From contig NC_134397.1 of the NCBI RefSeq assembly GCF_050003625.1, forward strand, positions 265,230,070 through 265,294,069: 64,000 nt of DNA, read 5' to 3'. The DNA is from Haematobia irritans (Eukaryota > Arthropoda > Insecta > Diptera > Muscidae). A program made the translations under genes and the position numbers. Below are positions 1 to 10,681 of the stretch, piece by piece. The notes beneath the pieces were generated by a model. It was not told the DNA's origin. It saw nothing but the letters and a program-made list of their open reading frames with translations, and did no database searches. Numbering within the stretch: the stretch's first letter is position 1; each line of letters starts with the position of its first letter.

Positions 1-150
1 CGCCGCCGAACTCGGCTATGAAAAGTAGGTGCCTTGTCATTGAGCTAAACATAGAATCGGGCAGCACTCAGTGATAAGAGAAAAGTTCACCACTGTGGAA
101 TCACAGTGGTGAACTGAGTCTGAAATATTGGGCTGTCACTATACCTAACG
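1..150 (+). mobile_element. SINE, 3' part only
   Basis: This is the 3' half of the tRNA-derived SINE seen full length at 57055-57393 and 60235-60546. It runs from the 'ctcggctatgaaaag' block through 'gggcagcactcagtgataag' to the terminal 'cctaacg'. The window edge cuts off the 5' half with the A and B boxes. A local variant repeats 'accactgtgg/ccacagtggtg' as a small palindrome near 93-115. Confidence 0.8.
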
Positions 151-177
151 TAAAGATATATAAACAAGGAAGTTGTG

Positions 178-390
178 ATGGCAAGGTATCTTAAAACTTC
201 TTAACATTGTTTTAGTCGATATGAAGGAAAATTCAGTTTTTGATCGGTTTATTTTTCGCATGGTAAATAGAGGACAAAATTTCAACCGGATCGTAGGATA
301 TTTTGTTCTTCCATGAGACTCCAAACGTCAAATTTGGGGATCTGTTTATATGAGGACTAAATATATAATTATGATCCATAACTGACCACC
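178..390 (-). mobile_element. degenerate DINE-like A-type remnant
   Basis: The segment starts with 'ggcaaggtatcttaaaac', found near the hairpin end of A-type DINE-like copies (compare 39590). It then jumps to one decayed internal monomer: 'ttcaaccggatcgta', 'ccatgagactcc', 'tttatatgaggac', 'atataattatgatcc'. Most of the element is missing. Confidence 0.6.
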
Positions 391-782
391 CAGCAAAAAA
401 GCGTAGCCAAAAAAGTAGTGAAAATGTTCTTTTTGGATCCGAAAGTGGTGCGAAATTGGTGCGGGAGCGATGAATTTAACATAGGCTTGTCATAGGACGG
501 ATGTCCACCATTTCAACAGCTCTTGCACTGAATTTACATCACTTCTTATGGTGTGAAACGAATTCAGTGTTTTTGATGAGAATTAACAAATTTTGTCATA
601 TTTTGCCAAATAAATAATTTTTACTTTTTTTATGATTTTTAATGCATTCTAACGCTTGTTTGAAACGTTTGATGTAAAATATTTTGAAAAACTCATAATA
701 TTTCTTTACAGGATTTAGTGTGTTTTTCGACAAAATTTAAATAATATATACCATTTTATTAATTCTTACTATGTTACCCATT
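388..782 (+). repeat. dispersed repeat 'CCCAGCAAAAAA' family
   Basis: About 390 bp beginning 'cccagcaaaaaagcgtagcc', followed by 'gttctttttggatccgaaag' and ending near 'cattttattaattcttac'. The same sequence recurs in reverse at 27236-27900 and as a fragment at 36618-36715. It is AT-rich with no coding capacity, consistent with a MITE or a LINE/DNA-transposon derivative. Class unknown. Confidence 0.65.
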
Positions 783-786
783 AAAA

Positions 787-1789
787 ACAAAGTATATAAA
801 GCAGTAAGTTCGGCCGGGCCGAATCTGAAATACCCACCACCATGAGTCAAATATTATAGTTTCCGTTTTCAGGGGGGGTTTGATGACAGATATTCTCCCA
901 AGCAGAGCAGTTCAACCAGTACACTTCCCGAAAATAAATTTAAAGATTATACCTATGAAGACTATACAAGATTCTGGATTTATAAGAACCATTTTTGTTT
1001 GAGTTTTAGAGAAATCATTAACATCTCTTGTAAGTGTGCAAGATAATGATGGAATTACGCCTTGATTTGAAATCTAAAATCTGTAGATTTTCCTCGCCAC
1101 TATTTAAATGATTACGGGAAGTAAAATCTGGAAATTTTACATTGAGTTTCAAGCAATTTTCATGATCAGTGCGCCTTCTATACCCTCAAGAAGTGAAATC
1201 GGTCTATATGGAGGTCTTACCAAATGGACCGATAAAACTAAATCATATACACTTTGTTATGGGTTTAAAATGCCAGTATATTTTCAATTTGTGGCAAATC
1301 GGATGAAAACTACAATTTCTAGAAACTCTAGGAGTTAAATCGGGAATTCGGTGTAATGGGGGCTAGACCAAAACATGGAAGGATACACGCAGTATTCAGC
1401 ACATTTAATTATAGTTCTAGAATCTAGACCCCAAATCGGAGGGCCGGTTTATAAGGGGGCTATATCAAAAACTGTACCGATACTCAATATATTCGGCACA
1501 CCTCTTGATGGTCCTAGAATACCTCTACAGTTCCAATTTCAGGTAAATTGGGTAAAAACTACGAACTTGACCTGCCGGCAAACAAAAGACGAATCTGTGT
1601 CAAATTTCAGGACGATAGGGCAATTATTGAAGGCTGTAGCGTGATTACAACAGATAGACAGACAGCCAGACAGACAGACGGACATGGTTATATCGTCTTA
1701 GAATTTCTCTCTGATCAAGAATATATATGCTTTATATAGTCGGATATCGATATTTCGATTTCACCATTCTATGGTGGTGGGTATAAAAA
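787..1789 (-). mobile_element. DINE-1-like (Helentron-associated) element, B type
   Basis: Left end shows the GC hairpin 'ttcggccgggccgaa' and the subterminal 'tacccaccaccatg'. Right end shows 'ccattctatggtggtggg', its inverted partner. In reverse orientation the right end carries the conserved 'aagcatatatattcttgatc' block next to a (CCGTCTGT) track, as in fly DINE-1/INE-1 elements. The middle holds degraded 153-bp monomers ('tatatggaggtcttacca', 'tttctagaaac'). A ~35-bp deletion removed the 'tgttacaaacggaatgac' block near 1760. Strand is given in the DINE sense (hairpin at the 3' end). Nonautonomous; no Rep or helicase frame. Confidence 0.75.
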
Positions 1790-1836
1790 CGAATTATAAA
1801 AATTTGAATTAAAAGAACTTCCTGTGTATGTTAGTT

Positions 1837-1926
1837 AAAATAAAGAACATCATTGGTAGTACATCTTTTGGAAGTGCTTTTAAAGTTGTGCCTTTGGAAG
1901 ACATTCCATTGGTTTTTTGCTGGGCA
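1837..1926 (-). repeat. short dispersed repeat ending TTTTTTGCTGGG
   Basis: 'aaagaacatcattggtag...gttttttgctggg' recurs at 29975-30056 in a slightly shorter form. The right end is the reverse complement of the 'cccagcaaaaaa' terminus seen at 388, so this is probably a small derivative with the same terminus. Both copies directly follow a DINE B-type element. No coding capacity. Confidence 0.5.
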
Positions 1927-3470
1927 ATTCATACACGATTTGTAGAAAGCATATACTGCCATCGCGTCTGTTCTATTGTATGGCGGAGTGGACCCGAAAT
2001 TCGACCACGCCGAACTTGTAGTCATATTTCTTCTTGTTTTTGTCACTTCAGCTGCCATGTGAATATAATGGTTGGGAATCTATCCACTTGGTCATTTTGA
2101 AGGATATACATACAGCTGCTGAGAGAGAGAGAGAGGAGGGAGATACTGTTGTAATACTCGTATAAATCAAATAAATTATGTGTTAACAAACTGCATTGCT
2201 ATTAAATTATTAACTATAGCGGTATCTCTTCTCATAGATTTTTTATTGAATTTTTAATGGGCTGATGATGTGCTGCTTCATGTTAGACGGAACAAACATT
2301 CATACAATCTCTGGTTCTTTTATGGTCAAATATGAGGCGCAGTGGTTTTTCTTCGATGGGGTTTTTTTTTAACCAATTTTCTATTTGTATTTTTCCTAGG
2401 TTGCTGGTTTTTATTTTTCTTATAATGAAATTCATGTATAAGATACACAGGTGGGAAAATTCCTATGATTTGTAGCAATCATTTTCAAATTCACAACAAC
2501 TTGTTTGACCATTGCCAGTTGTATGAGCAGCCATTGGTGGTTAGAAGGAATTTTTTGCCGAACAAGTGCCTACTGTTATGACAAAGGAGAATGTCAATCA
2601 TTCATCACCCAGACTTGAGCTCACCATGGATTCTTGAAGATGTTCATGTTGCAAAAAGAAAAGAAAAACTACAGACAAAGTGTATGGCTAAAAGGAAGTT
2701 GCAATTGTAATGGCTTTCTAATGACTGATGTCATTGAGAATTTCTGCATATGAAATCAATGATCTCAGGAATTTCCAGACTTTTATGGTGGTTAATTATA
2801 CGATATTGGTCCAGATTGTAAATGCGATCCCATGAATATTTATTTATTTGGCCTATTGGTATGGTGCAATTACAAAAACCTAATGAAGTCTTCCATTATT
2901 AATGGTTCAAATGAATTCAAGATGGGATTTTCTGGCATGGCTTCCAATGGAAGTGCACATCCTATTAGATGGACTTACGGTATTTCAATGGAATTTTTTA
3001 AAATCTAATGGAGAATGGAATATATAACATATGATATTTTTTTATACCCAACATATTGAATAGATATATAACAAGTATATAAGAATCATGGATCCTCGTT
3101 AGAAAGAAAAAATGCAAGGTTTTTGAGCTCATTGGATTGATCTAGTCATTCTAGAATATTTTCCTTATGTCTTAGCAGAAAATTTAAGAACTAAGATTTA
3201 TTCCTTGATGCTACTGATATCGTATCCAATATTTCATAGCTATATTTCACATTGTGTTCAGCGTAGCTGTCACAAATATACAATTATATACATTTCATAA
3301 TATTATCTACACTCGAAAAAAGTTTACTTGGATCCGAAGATTTTGACCTTCCCCTAAGGATTTTGGTATTGAATTCGAGCCAAAGATGCGGCTTCTTTAA
3401 AGTAAAGAAATTTTTTAACGACCTATCTCGCTTTAAATCTAGGATAGATAAAATTAAAATTAAAAAAAAA
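1927..3470. other. no gene recognised; includes (GA)n
   Basis: AT-rich sequence with only short open frames that show no family motif. A (GA)n microsatellite lies at about 2120-2140. Nothing else recognised. Confidence 0.5.
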
Positions 3471-4810
3471 AACAAGTAAGGAAAGTCTAAAGTCGGGCGG
3501 TGCCGACTATATTATACCCTGCACCACTTTGTAGATCTAAATTTTCGATACCATATCACATCCGTCAAATGTGTTGGGGACTATATATAAAGGTTTGTCC
3601 GAAATACCAACATTTAAATATCACTCGATTTGGACAGAATTTGGTAGACTTTTACAAAATCTATAGACTCAAAATTTAAGTCGGTTAATGCGCTAGGGTG
3701 GAACACAATGTTAGTAAAAAAAATATGGGAAACATTTAAATCTGAAGCAATTTTAAGGAAACTTCGCAAAAGTTTATTTATGATTTATTGCTCGATATAT
3801 ATGTATTAGAAGTTTAGGAAAATTAGAGTAATTTTTACAACTTTTCGACTAAGCAGTGGCGATTTTACAAGGAAAATGTTGGTATTTTGACCATTTTTGT
3901 CGAAATCAGAAAAACATATATATGGGAGCTATATCTAAATCTGAACCGATTTCAACAAAATTTGACACGCATAGCAACAATGCTAGTTCTACTCCCTGTG
4001 CAAAATTTCAACTAAATCGGAGTTAAAAATTGGCCTCTGTGGTCATATGAGTGTAAATCGGGCGAAAGCTATATATGGGAGCTATATCTAAATCTGAACC
4101 GATTTAAACCAAATTTAGCACGCATAGCAACAATGCTAGTTCTACTCCCTGTGCAAAATTTCAACTAAATCGAAGTTAAAAATTGGCCTCTGTGGTCATA
4201 TGAGTGTAAATCGGGCGAAAGCTATATATGGGAGCTATATCTAAATCTGAACCGATTTAAACCAAATTTAGCACGCATAGCTACAATACTAATTCTACTC
4301 CCTGTGCAAAATTTTACCTAAATCGGAGCAAAAAATTGGCCTCTGTGGTCATATGAGTGTAAATCGGGCGAAAGCTATATATGGGAGCTATATCGAAATC
4401 TGAACCGATTTCAACCAAATTTGGCATGCATAGCTACAATGCTAATTCTTCTACCTGTGCAAAATTTCAACCACATTGGGGTAAAACTCTGGCTTCTGGG
4501 GCCATATAAGTCTATATCGGGCGAAATATATATATGGGAGCTCTATCTAAATCTGAACCGATTTCTTCCAAAATCAATAGGGATCTATTCTGATCCAAAA
4601 CACATATTTGTGCCAAATTTGAAGTCGATTGGACTAAAACTGCGACCTCGACTTTGATTACAAAAATGTGTTCACGGACAGACGGACATCGCTATATCGA
4701 CTCAAGAGCCCACCCTGAGCATTTTTGCCAAAGACACCATGTGTCTATCTCGTCTCCTTCTGGGTGTTGCAAACATATGCACTAACTTATAATGTGGAGC
4801 AGGGTATAAA
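3471..4810 (-). mobile_element. DINE-1-like element, C type
   Basis: Left terminus 'aacaagtaaggaaagtct' with the hairpin 'agtcgggcggtgccgact'-like core and subterminal 'ataccctgcaccac'; right end 'gtggagcagggtataaa' is the inverted partner. Internal array: the phrase 'gggagctatatctaaatctg' starts at 3924, 4077, 4230, 4383 and 4535, a 153-bp period (the last step is 152). The far end has 'ggacagacggacatcgctat', the DINE-type pyrimidine track in reverse. No protein-coding function; open frames here are by-products of the 153-bp period. Confidence 0.8.
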
Positions 4811-5390
4811 TAATAAAATTAAAATCTGGATACAGGTCTCATTTATAGAATTTTCATTCTCTTTTCGCGGTATATTAATAAAGCCATTGACGTCCAAACA
4901 AATGCGATTTTAAAAATTCAAATTATAACGGACACTTCAAAGTAAAAACTGTTTTCTTAATTCAAAAAAAAAACTTTAAACCAAAGATGCTAAATCCTCA
5001 AAATAAGTCTTAGCCTATATTTAAAGCGTTTTTATCTTAAATCTAAGGATTCAATATTTCAGTTAATTTAAGGACGATTTCTTTAAATCAAAAATGTATT
5101 TTTTTATTTTTAAGAAAATTTGCCTTAGTGCAAAGATATGCGACTTTAACGGAGGGACGCAAATTTACAAATTTTGTGTCTTAAAGATTATATTTTTTTT
5201 AAGTAAAATTTCATTATTATAAAGAAAGTAGTCCTTAATATTTTGCAAATTGCACATCCTAAAATTTAGGTGGCATAATCTTTAATATAACGTAAATATT
5301 GTGTGATAACCTTATATTTTGTTGTTGCTGATCCCAAATGCCTCAAAGTAAACAGAATGATTGAGTGTCGCACCATAAATCGTTATAGCG
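4811..5390. other. AT-rich, no gene recognised
   Basis: About 580 bp of AT-rich sequence with many A and T runs and no motif or repeat I could place. The flanks of the 3471-4810 element share 'ataaaattaaaat' on both sides, which may mark its insertion site but is too low in complexity to rely on. Confidence 0.4.
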
Positions 5391-5394
5391 ATAC

Positions 5395-5722
5395 TGGTAG
5401 CATTGTGATAAAAAAAACAGTCAACCCTAAATCCGTGGATAATTATCCATTATAAAATCAAGTTGAAGTTATCCGAATGGCAATGATATTAGTTGTACAA
5501 CAAATCTTACAATCACATTTACATTTCATTCAAATGTAAATGGGTGGAAAGTTTGACAAAAAATACAACAATTATTAATACATTTTTCAGATTTAAAAAT
5601 TGTTTTTTTTTGATTAATTGGCGGCTAATTTTAAGTCGAGATGAGTCGAAATATTTGGCGGCGTCTTCGACTGGCAAAAAATGGTAGGCAGCGGCTAAAG
5701 TCGGCGGCTTCATTCTCTTAAA
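5395..5722 (+). repeat. dispersed repeat with GGCGGC-rich end
   Basis: Shares 'agttatccgaatggcaatg', 'ggataattatccatt' and the end block 'ggcggctaatttt...gtcggcggcttcattctc' with the reverse-oriented copy at 42095-42430. The two copies are clearly homologous but diverged. No coding capacity; the element class is unknown. Confidence 0.55.
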
Positions 5723-5725
5723 GGG

Positions 5726-5911
5726 GGCCACCGTGGTGCAATGGTTAGCATGCCCTCCTTGGTTATATAGGGTCATGGTACAACCCCAGCTTTGACCGAG
5801 CACCAACAAGTTTTTCAGCGGTAAATTATCTCTTCTCAGTAATGCGTGGTATCACAATAGACTGAATAGTCTAATTGGGTCTGAAAATATAGGGCTTTCA
5901 CTATACCTGAC
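5726..5911 (+). mobile_element. SINE, internally deleted
   Basis: Starts at the A-box region 'gccaccgtggtgcaatgg' and keeps 'accaacaagtttttcagcgg'. It then skips the middle of the element and resumes at 'gtggtatcacaatagactg', ending 'ctatacctgacc'. The B-box equivalent is decayed ('tggtacaaccccag' for a GGTTCGATTCC-type box), so internal pol III promotion is unlikely. Confidence 0.75.
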
Positions 5912-5933
5912 CTATCCACATAGTGACAAACAC

Positions 5934-6755
5934 TGTTGGCACTCGTGCCAAAAATAATCTACCAAACTATGAAGAAAATTTTACCACAAATATATCCAAT
6001 AAAAAAAATATTTGAAGCTTTTGATAAAAATTTTTGAGGTTAGTATAAAAAAAGTTTTTTCTTCGAACCAATGAATGACCCCTCCTAACAGCGCCATTTA
6101 ACAGGAAAATTAAAATTTTTAAAGATATTGAATTTATAAACAATTTTGTCAAAATTTTATTTTTATAAAAATATCTTGATCAAATCTATAATACGCCTGA
6201 CTGTACATATTTCCATTCGGGCGAAAGACTTTTCCACAGTCTTTAGTATAGACCTGGCTGGCACAGATAACTCAATTTGGGTCCTTTATGCTAACTCCTA
6301 ATGGTGAAAATTTAAAGTGGAATAGTTCCTATATGTTTCTCCATTAAGGTGAGTACTAAGTTCGAATTTAACCGCTAAAATCAAAAATAAATCGGTAAAA
6401 AAAAGTATAAAACTAAATGTGTTTGATTCAAAATTTAATATAACTTGATGGGGAATAGCCCAAAGTAACTTTCTATAAAGTTTTTATTCTTTAAAATGGA
6501 TTATTAAAGAAAAGTAATCGTGAAAAATGTCGATTTTAGCGGCTAAACTCGAACTTAATACCCACCTTTAAGAGTTAGCATAAACCATATATGTAGCTGG
6601 AATAAAATTTTCTCAAAAATTTATTTCCATAGAGAATTTAGTCAAAATTTTATTTCTATAGAAAATTTAAGTACCTACAAAAAACCTCAAGAATTCTACC
6701 AAACAGTAAAAAATCTGTCATTTTTGGCAGAATTCTACCAACTGTGGCAACCATG
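5934..6755. mobile_element. foldback-like element with GTTG(G/C)CAC ends
   Basis: The left end 'gttggcactcgtgccaaaaa' followed by 'taatctaccaaa' is inverted relative to 'tttggtagattatttttggc...gtggcaac' at 7804-7835. The right end here, 'ggcagaattctaccaactgtggcaacc', is a variant of the same terminus. Inside are scattered copies of the 29-bp motif 'ttttatttctatagaaaa'. No coding sequence. I infer a family whose termini contain short tandem units, as in Drosophila foldback elements; the exact borders are uncertain. Confidence 0.45.
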
Positions 6756-7207
6756 ATAAGGATGTGAAAGTGCGACAAATACTAAAACATGAGCTCATGG
6801 TTCCAAAAGGGACAAGGTTTTATGGAAAAACTCTAATTTAGCAATTAAATGTTATGTCGAACTAAAATGTTATTAACGTAACCGGATAACTGGTTAATCG
6901 ACCTTAAAGTGTAAGTTAATAACTGTTAATTTACTTCAATTAATATAATGTTATTAATAAAACAAGTATATACGGCCGTAAGTTCGGCCAGGCCGAAGCT
7001 TATGTACCCTCCATCATGGATTGCGTAGAAACTTCATCTAAACACTGCCATCCACAATCGAATTACTTAAGTTGCGGTAACGCTTGCCGATGGCAAGGTA
7101 TCTTAAAACCTCCTAACACCATCTTCTAAATTGTATGTAAGTCCATACGTGGTATATATTAAATCAAAAAAGATCGATCCAATACGTATATAATTCAGTT
7201 TGACAAA

Positions 7208-7759
7208 GTAGACATAAAATTTTGACAAAATTTTCTACAGAAATAAAATTTTAACAAAATTTTCTATAGAAATAAAATTTTCACAAAATTTTCTATAGAA
7301 ATAAAAATTTTGACAAAATTTTCTATAGAAAGAAAATTTTGACAAAAATTCCTACAGAAATAAAATTTTAACAAAATTTTCTATAGAAATAAACTTTTGA
7401 CAAAATTTTCTATAGAAATAAAATTTTGACAATGATGAAAATTTTATTATGAACCGAATAAAATTTTTTCAAAATTTTATTTCCAGAGAAAATATTGTTA
7501 AAATTTTATTCGGTTCATAATAAAATTTTCATCATAGTCAAAATTTTATTTCTATAGAAAATTTTGTCAAAAGTTTATTTCTATAAAAAATTTTGTTAAA
7601 ATTTTATTTCTGTAGGAATTTTTGTCAAAATTTTCTTTCTATAGAAAATTTTGTCAAAATTTTTATTTCTATAGAAAATTTTGTGAAAATTTTATTTCTA
7701 TAGAAAATTTTGTTAAAATTTTATTTCTGTAGAAAATTTTGTCAAAATTTTATGTCTAC
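7208..7759. repeat. large near-perfect inverted repeat (260-bp arms)
   Basis: Arms 7208-7467 and 7500-7759 pair base for base (position i with 14967-i) around a 32-nt spacer, with no net indels and only isolated mismatches where I checked (for example 7431/7536 and 7381/7586). Each arm holds about eight ~29-bp units of the type 'ctatagaaataaaattttg'. Idiosyncratic variants such as 'attcctacag' and 'ttcacaaaa' are mirrored on the other arm. The centre has 'gaaccgaataaaatttt' and its complement. This would fold into a very long hairpin as RNA or single-stranded DNA. Confidence 0.95.
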
Positions 7760-7803
7760 TTCTATATAAAAAAAATTTTGACAAAATTTTCTATATAAAT
7801 AAA

Positions 7804-7840
7804 ATTTGGTAGATTATTTTTGGCTCTAGTGGCAACCATG
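7804..7840. repeat. terminal inverted sequence of foldback-like element
   Basis: 'tttggtagattatttttggc' followed by 'tctagtggcaaccatg' is the inverse of 5934-5966. It closes the minisatellite block that contains the large hairpin, supporting the idea that the hairpin belongs to a foldback-like insertion within the DINE-like element. Confidence 0.5.
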
Positions 7841-9074
7841 ATTATGAACCGATATGGACCAATTTTTGTGTGATTGGACCAATTTTGGTATGGTTGTTAG
7901 CGACCATATACTAACACCACGTGCCTAATTTGAACCGGATCGTATGAATTTTGCTCCTCCAAGAGGCTCCGGAGGTCAAATCTGGAGAATATTTTATATG
8001 GGGGCTATATATAATTATGGATCGATATGGACCAATTCTGGCACGGTTGTTAAAGATCATATACTAACACCATGTTCCAAATTACAACCGGATTGGATGA
8101 AATTTGCTTCTCTGGAGACTTCGCAAGCCAAATCTGGGGATCGGTTTATATGGGGGCTATATATAATTATGAACCGATGTGGACCAATTTTTGCATGGTT
8201 GTTAGAGACCATATACGAATATCATGTACCAAATTTCAGGCGGATCGGATGAAATTTGCTTCTCTTTGAGGCTCCGCAACCCAAATCTGGGGATCGGTTT
8301 ATATGGGCGCCATATATAATTATGGACCGATGTGGACCAATTTTTGCACGGTTATTAGAGACCATATACCAATACCATGTACCAAATTTAAGCCGGATCG
8401 GATGCAATTTGCTCCTCTTTGAGGCTTCGCAAGCCAAATGTGGAGATCGGTTTATATGGGGTCTATATATAATTAAGGACCGATGTGGACCAATTTTTGC
8501 ATGGTTGTTAGAGACCATATACCAACATCATGTTCCAAATTTCAGCCGGATCGGATGAAATTTGCTTCTCTTTGAGGCTCCGCAAGCCAAATCTGGGGAT
8601 GGGTTTATATGGGGGCTATATATAATTATGGACCGATGTGGACCAATGTTTGCATGATTGTTAGATACCATAAACCAACACCATGTACCAAATTTCAGCC
8701 GGATCGGATGAAATATGCTTCTCTTAGAGGCTCCACAAGCCAAATCTGGGGATCGGTTTATATGGGGGCTATATATAATTAAGGACCGATATGGACCAAT
8801 TTTTGCATGGTTGTTAGAGACCATATACCAACATCATGTACCAAATTTCAGCCGGATCGGATGAAATTTTCTTCTCTTTGAGGCTCCGCAAGCCAAATCT
8901 GGGGATCGGTTTATATGGGGGCTATATATAACTAGGGACCGATGTGAACCAATTTTTGCATGGTTGTTAGAGACCATATACCAACACCATGTACCAAATT
9001 TCAGCCGAATCGGATGAAATTTGCTTCTCTTTTAGGCTCCGCAAGCCAAATCTGGAGATCGGTCTATATGGGGG

Positions 9075-10095
9075 CATGAACAGGTGTTCAAAAAAGACGC
9101 ATCCGCAATATTTTTACAATGGAAAAATTAGAAATGCGTGCTGTCATTAAATATTTACATAAAAAAGGTTTATCGGGACAAGAAATTCATAATGATATGG
9201 TGATTGTGTTAGGTGAAAGGGCTCCTTCATAAGCAACAGTAAAAAATTGGGTTGCTGAATTTAAACGTGGTCGTACAAGCATTGAAGATGAACCACGTAG
9301 TGGACGTCCAAAAACAGCAACAACAACCGAAATTGTAGCCAAAGTGCATGATATGGTATTAAATGATCGACGAATAAAAGTGCGTGAAATTGCTAACATC
9401 ATGGGCATCGCAAATGCATAAGAATGAACATTCTCAAGCTTGTTTGGATCGTTTTAAGCGAAATAAAATGGATTTTAAGCGTCGCTTCATAACTGTTGAT
9501 GAGATATGGATCCACCACTATACTCCTGAGACAAAAGAACAATCCAAACAATGGACTGAAGCTGGAGGAAATGCCCCAAAGAAGGCAAAAACAATTCAAT
9601 CGGCTGGTAAGTTTATGGCAACGGTTTTTTTGAGACTTCAAAGGTATTTTATTGATTGACTATCTGCAAAAGGGTAAACCAATAAATTGAGAGTACTATT
9701 GTAACCTTTTGGATCAATTAAATGTACAAATTCGAGAAAAACGTCCTGGCTTACAACACAAAACAATAATTTTTCATCAAGACAACGCACCATCGCACAA
9801 GAGTGTTTTAACAATGGCTAAAATCAACGAATTAAAGTACGAGTTGCTTGACCACCCACCTTATTCTCCTGATTTAGCTCTCAGTGACTTTTACTTGTTC
9901 CCAAATCTAAAAAAAAATCCTTGCTGGCAAGCGTTTTACCTCAAATGAAGATGCAATTACAGTTGTAAACCACTATTTTGAAGACCTTGGGGAAAACTAT
10001 TTTCATCAAGGGATAGAATTGAAAAATAAAAATATTTTTGAAAAACTAACTATTCTCTTTCATTGATAGGCTAAGAAGTTTCCGAACCGCCCTCG
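9075..10095 (+). mobile_element. mariner element (DD34D), decayed
   Basis: The right terminus 'ggctaagaagtttccgaacc' followed by 'gccctcg' and TA (10096-10097) is a typical mariner inverted repeat. The left terminus 'aacaggtgttcaaaaaagac' is only weakly similar to it, so the left end is diverged or damaged. The element interrupts the A-type DINE array. It differs from the two Himar1-type copies in this window in both protein and TIR. Confidence 0.85.
9119..10066 (+). pseudogene. mariner transposase pseudogene (DD34D)
   Basis: Mariner transposases cut and paste their element at TA sites using three aspartates. The reading frame opens at ATG 9119-9121 (MEKLEMRAVIKYL, helix-turn-helix start) and is stopped by TAA at 9230-9232. 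It continues as 'NWVAEFKRGR' and 'DEPRSGRPK', then loses a block of roughly 40 codons near 9408. Catalytic motifs remain: 'TVDEIWIHH' (first D), 'HQDNAPSH' (second D) and 'SPDLALSDF' (third D), with 34 residues between the second and third. Further damage: a deletion and frameshift after 'KFMATVF' near 9628, stops near 9657, and a frameshift in the A-run near 9910. It ends with TGA at 10064-10066. Inactive. It is not the irritans subfamily; exact subfamily unresolved. Confidence 0.85.
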
Positions 10096-10199
10096 TAGAT
10101 GGAAGTGTTAGTTATAAAATGCGTATTAAGCTGTTTTATAAACAACGTGGTTAAAGGAGACGAAAAACGGAAACAATTTTAGAAAATCTGGAGTATGCT

Positions 10200-10345
10200 T
10201 TCTTGTCCAAAAATCAGTACCTAAGTTACCCTAGCCCCACTCCATATCGATTTCATTTTCTCGGAAATCGATATTTTGGTGTGTTACAAACGGAATTTCA
10301 AAAGTATAACCATATAATACTTATAGGGGTGTAAGCATCCTTTGG
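10200..10345 (-). mobile_element. DINE-like 5'-end remnant
   Basis: 'ggaaatcgatattttggtg' and 'tgttacaaacggaat' match the block next to the non-hairpin end of B-type elements (compare 29870-29905), read in reverse. Only this terminal block is preserved, and it is not clear that it belongs to the truncated element at 6961. Confidence 0.45.
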
Positions 10346-10665
10346 TTAGGTTGGGTTGCTACTATATCCATACCTAACCATAAATATTTCAGGATCACTT
10401 AGACTACTCAGTCCTTTGTGATACCACAGTCGTGAAGATCTCTCTTATCACTGAGTGCTGCCCGATTCTATAATTAGTTCAATGACAAGGGACCTCCTTT
10501 TTACAGCCGTGCCAAAACGGCTTTTTACATTGCGGAAAAACCACTAAGAGAAGCTCGGAAATGAGAGGGTATAATCTACCGCTGAAAAACTTTTTGGTGG
10601 TTGATCGTAACTGGGATCAAACTCATGACCCTTTGTATGGAAGGCGGGCATGCACCATGGTGTCT
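10345..10665 (-). mobile_element. SINE, near full length
   Basis: Reverse-oriented copy of the tRNA-derived SINE: 'ggttaggttgggttg' tail complement, 'cactgagtgctgcccg', 'aatgacaagggacctccttt', then the tRNA-like head 'ggatcaaactcatgacc' (decayed B box) and 'gggcatgcaccatggtg' (A-box region). About 320 bp. The DD41D mariner starts 17 bp after its head. Confidence 0.85.
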
Positions 10666-10681
10666 CATTTCATCATAAATA

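Larger units (their letters stand above)
6961..9073 (-). mobile_element. DINE-1-like element, A type, truncated by a mariner
   Basis: Left terminus 'aacaagtatatacggccgt' with hairpin 'ttcggccaggccgaa' and 'gtaccctccatcatgg'. The hairpin-proximal part is followed by a second element containing the large inverted repeat (7208-7759), then by an array of 153-bp monomers from about 7930 to 9073 ('aagccaaatctggggatcgg', 'tatatgggggctatatataa', 'accaaatttcagccggatcg'). The array stops within a monomer where the mariner at 9075 begins and does not resume after it, so the DINE 5' end with the pyrimidine track is lost. Confidence 0.75.

Noticed and set aside
3424..4830. 13-bp 'ataaaattaaaat' flanking duplication around the C-type DINE
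   Set aside because: Sequence is low in complexity, and DINE/Helentron elements are not expected to duplicate their target; treated as chance.
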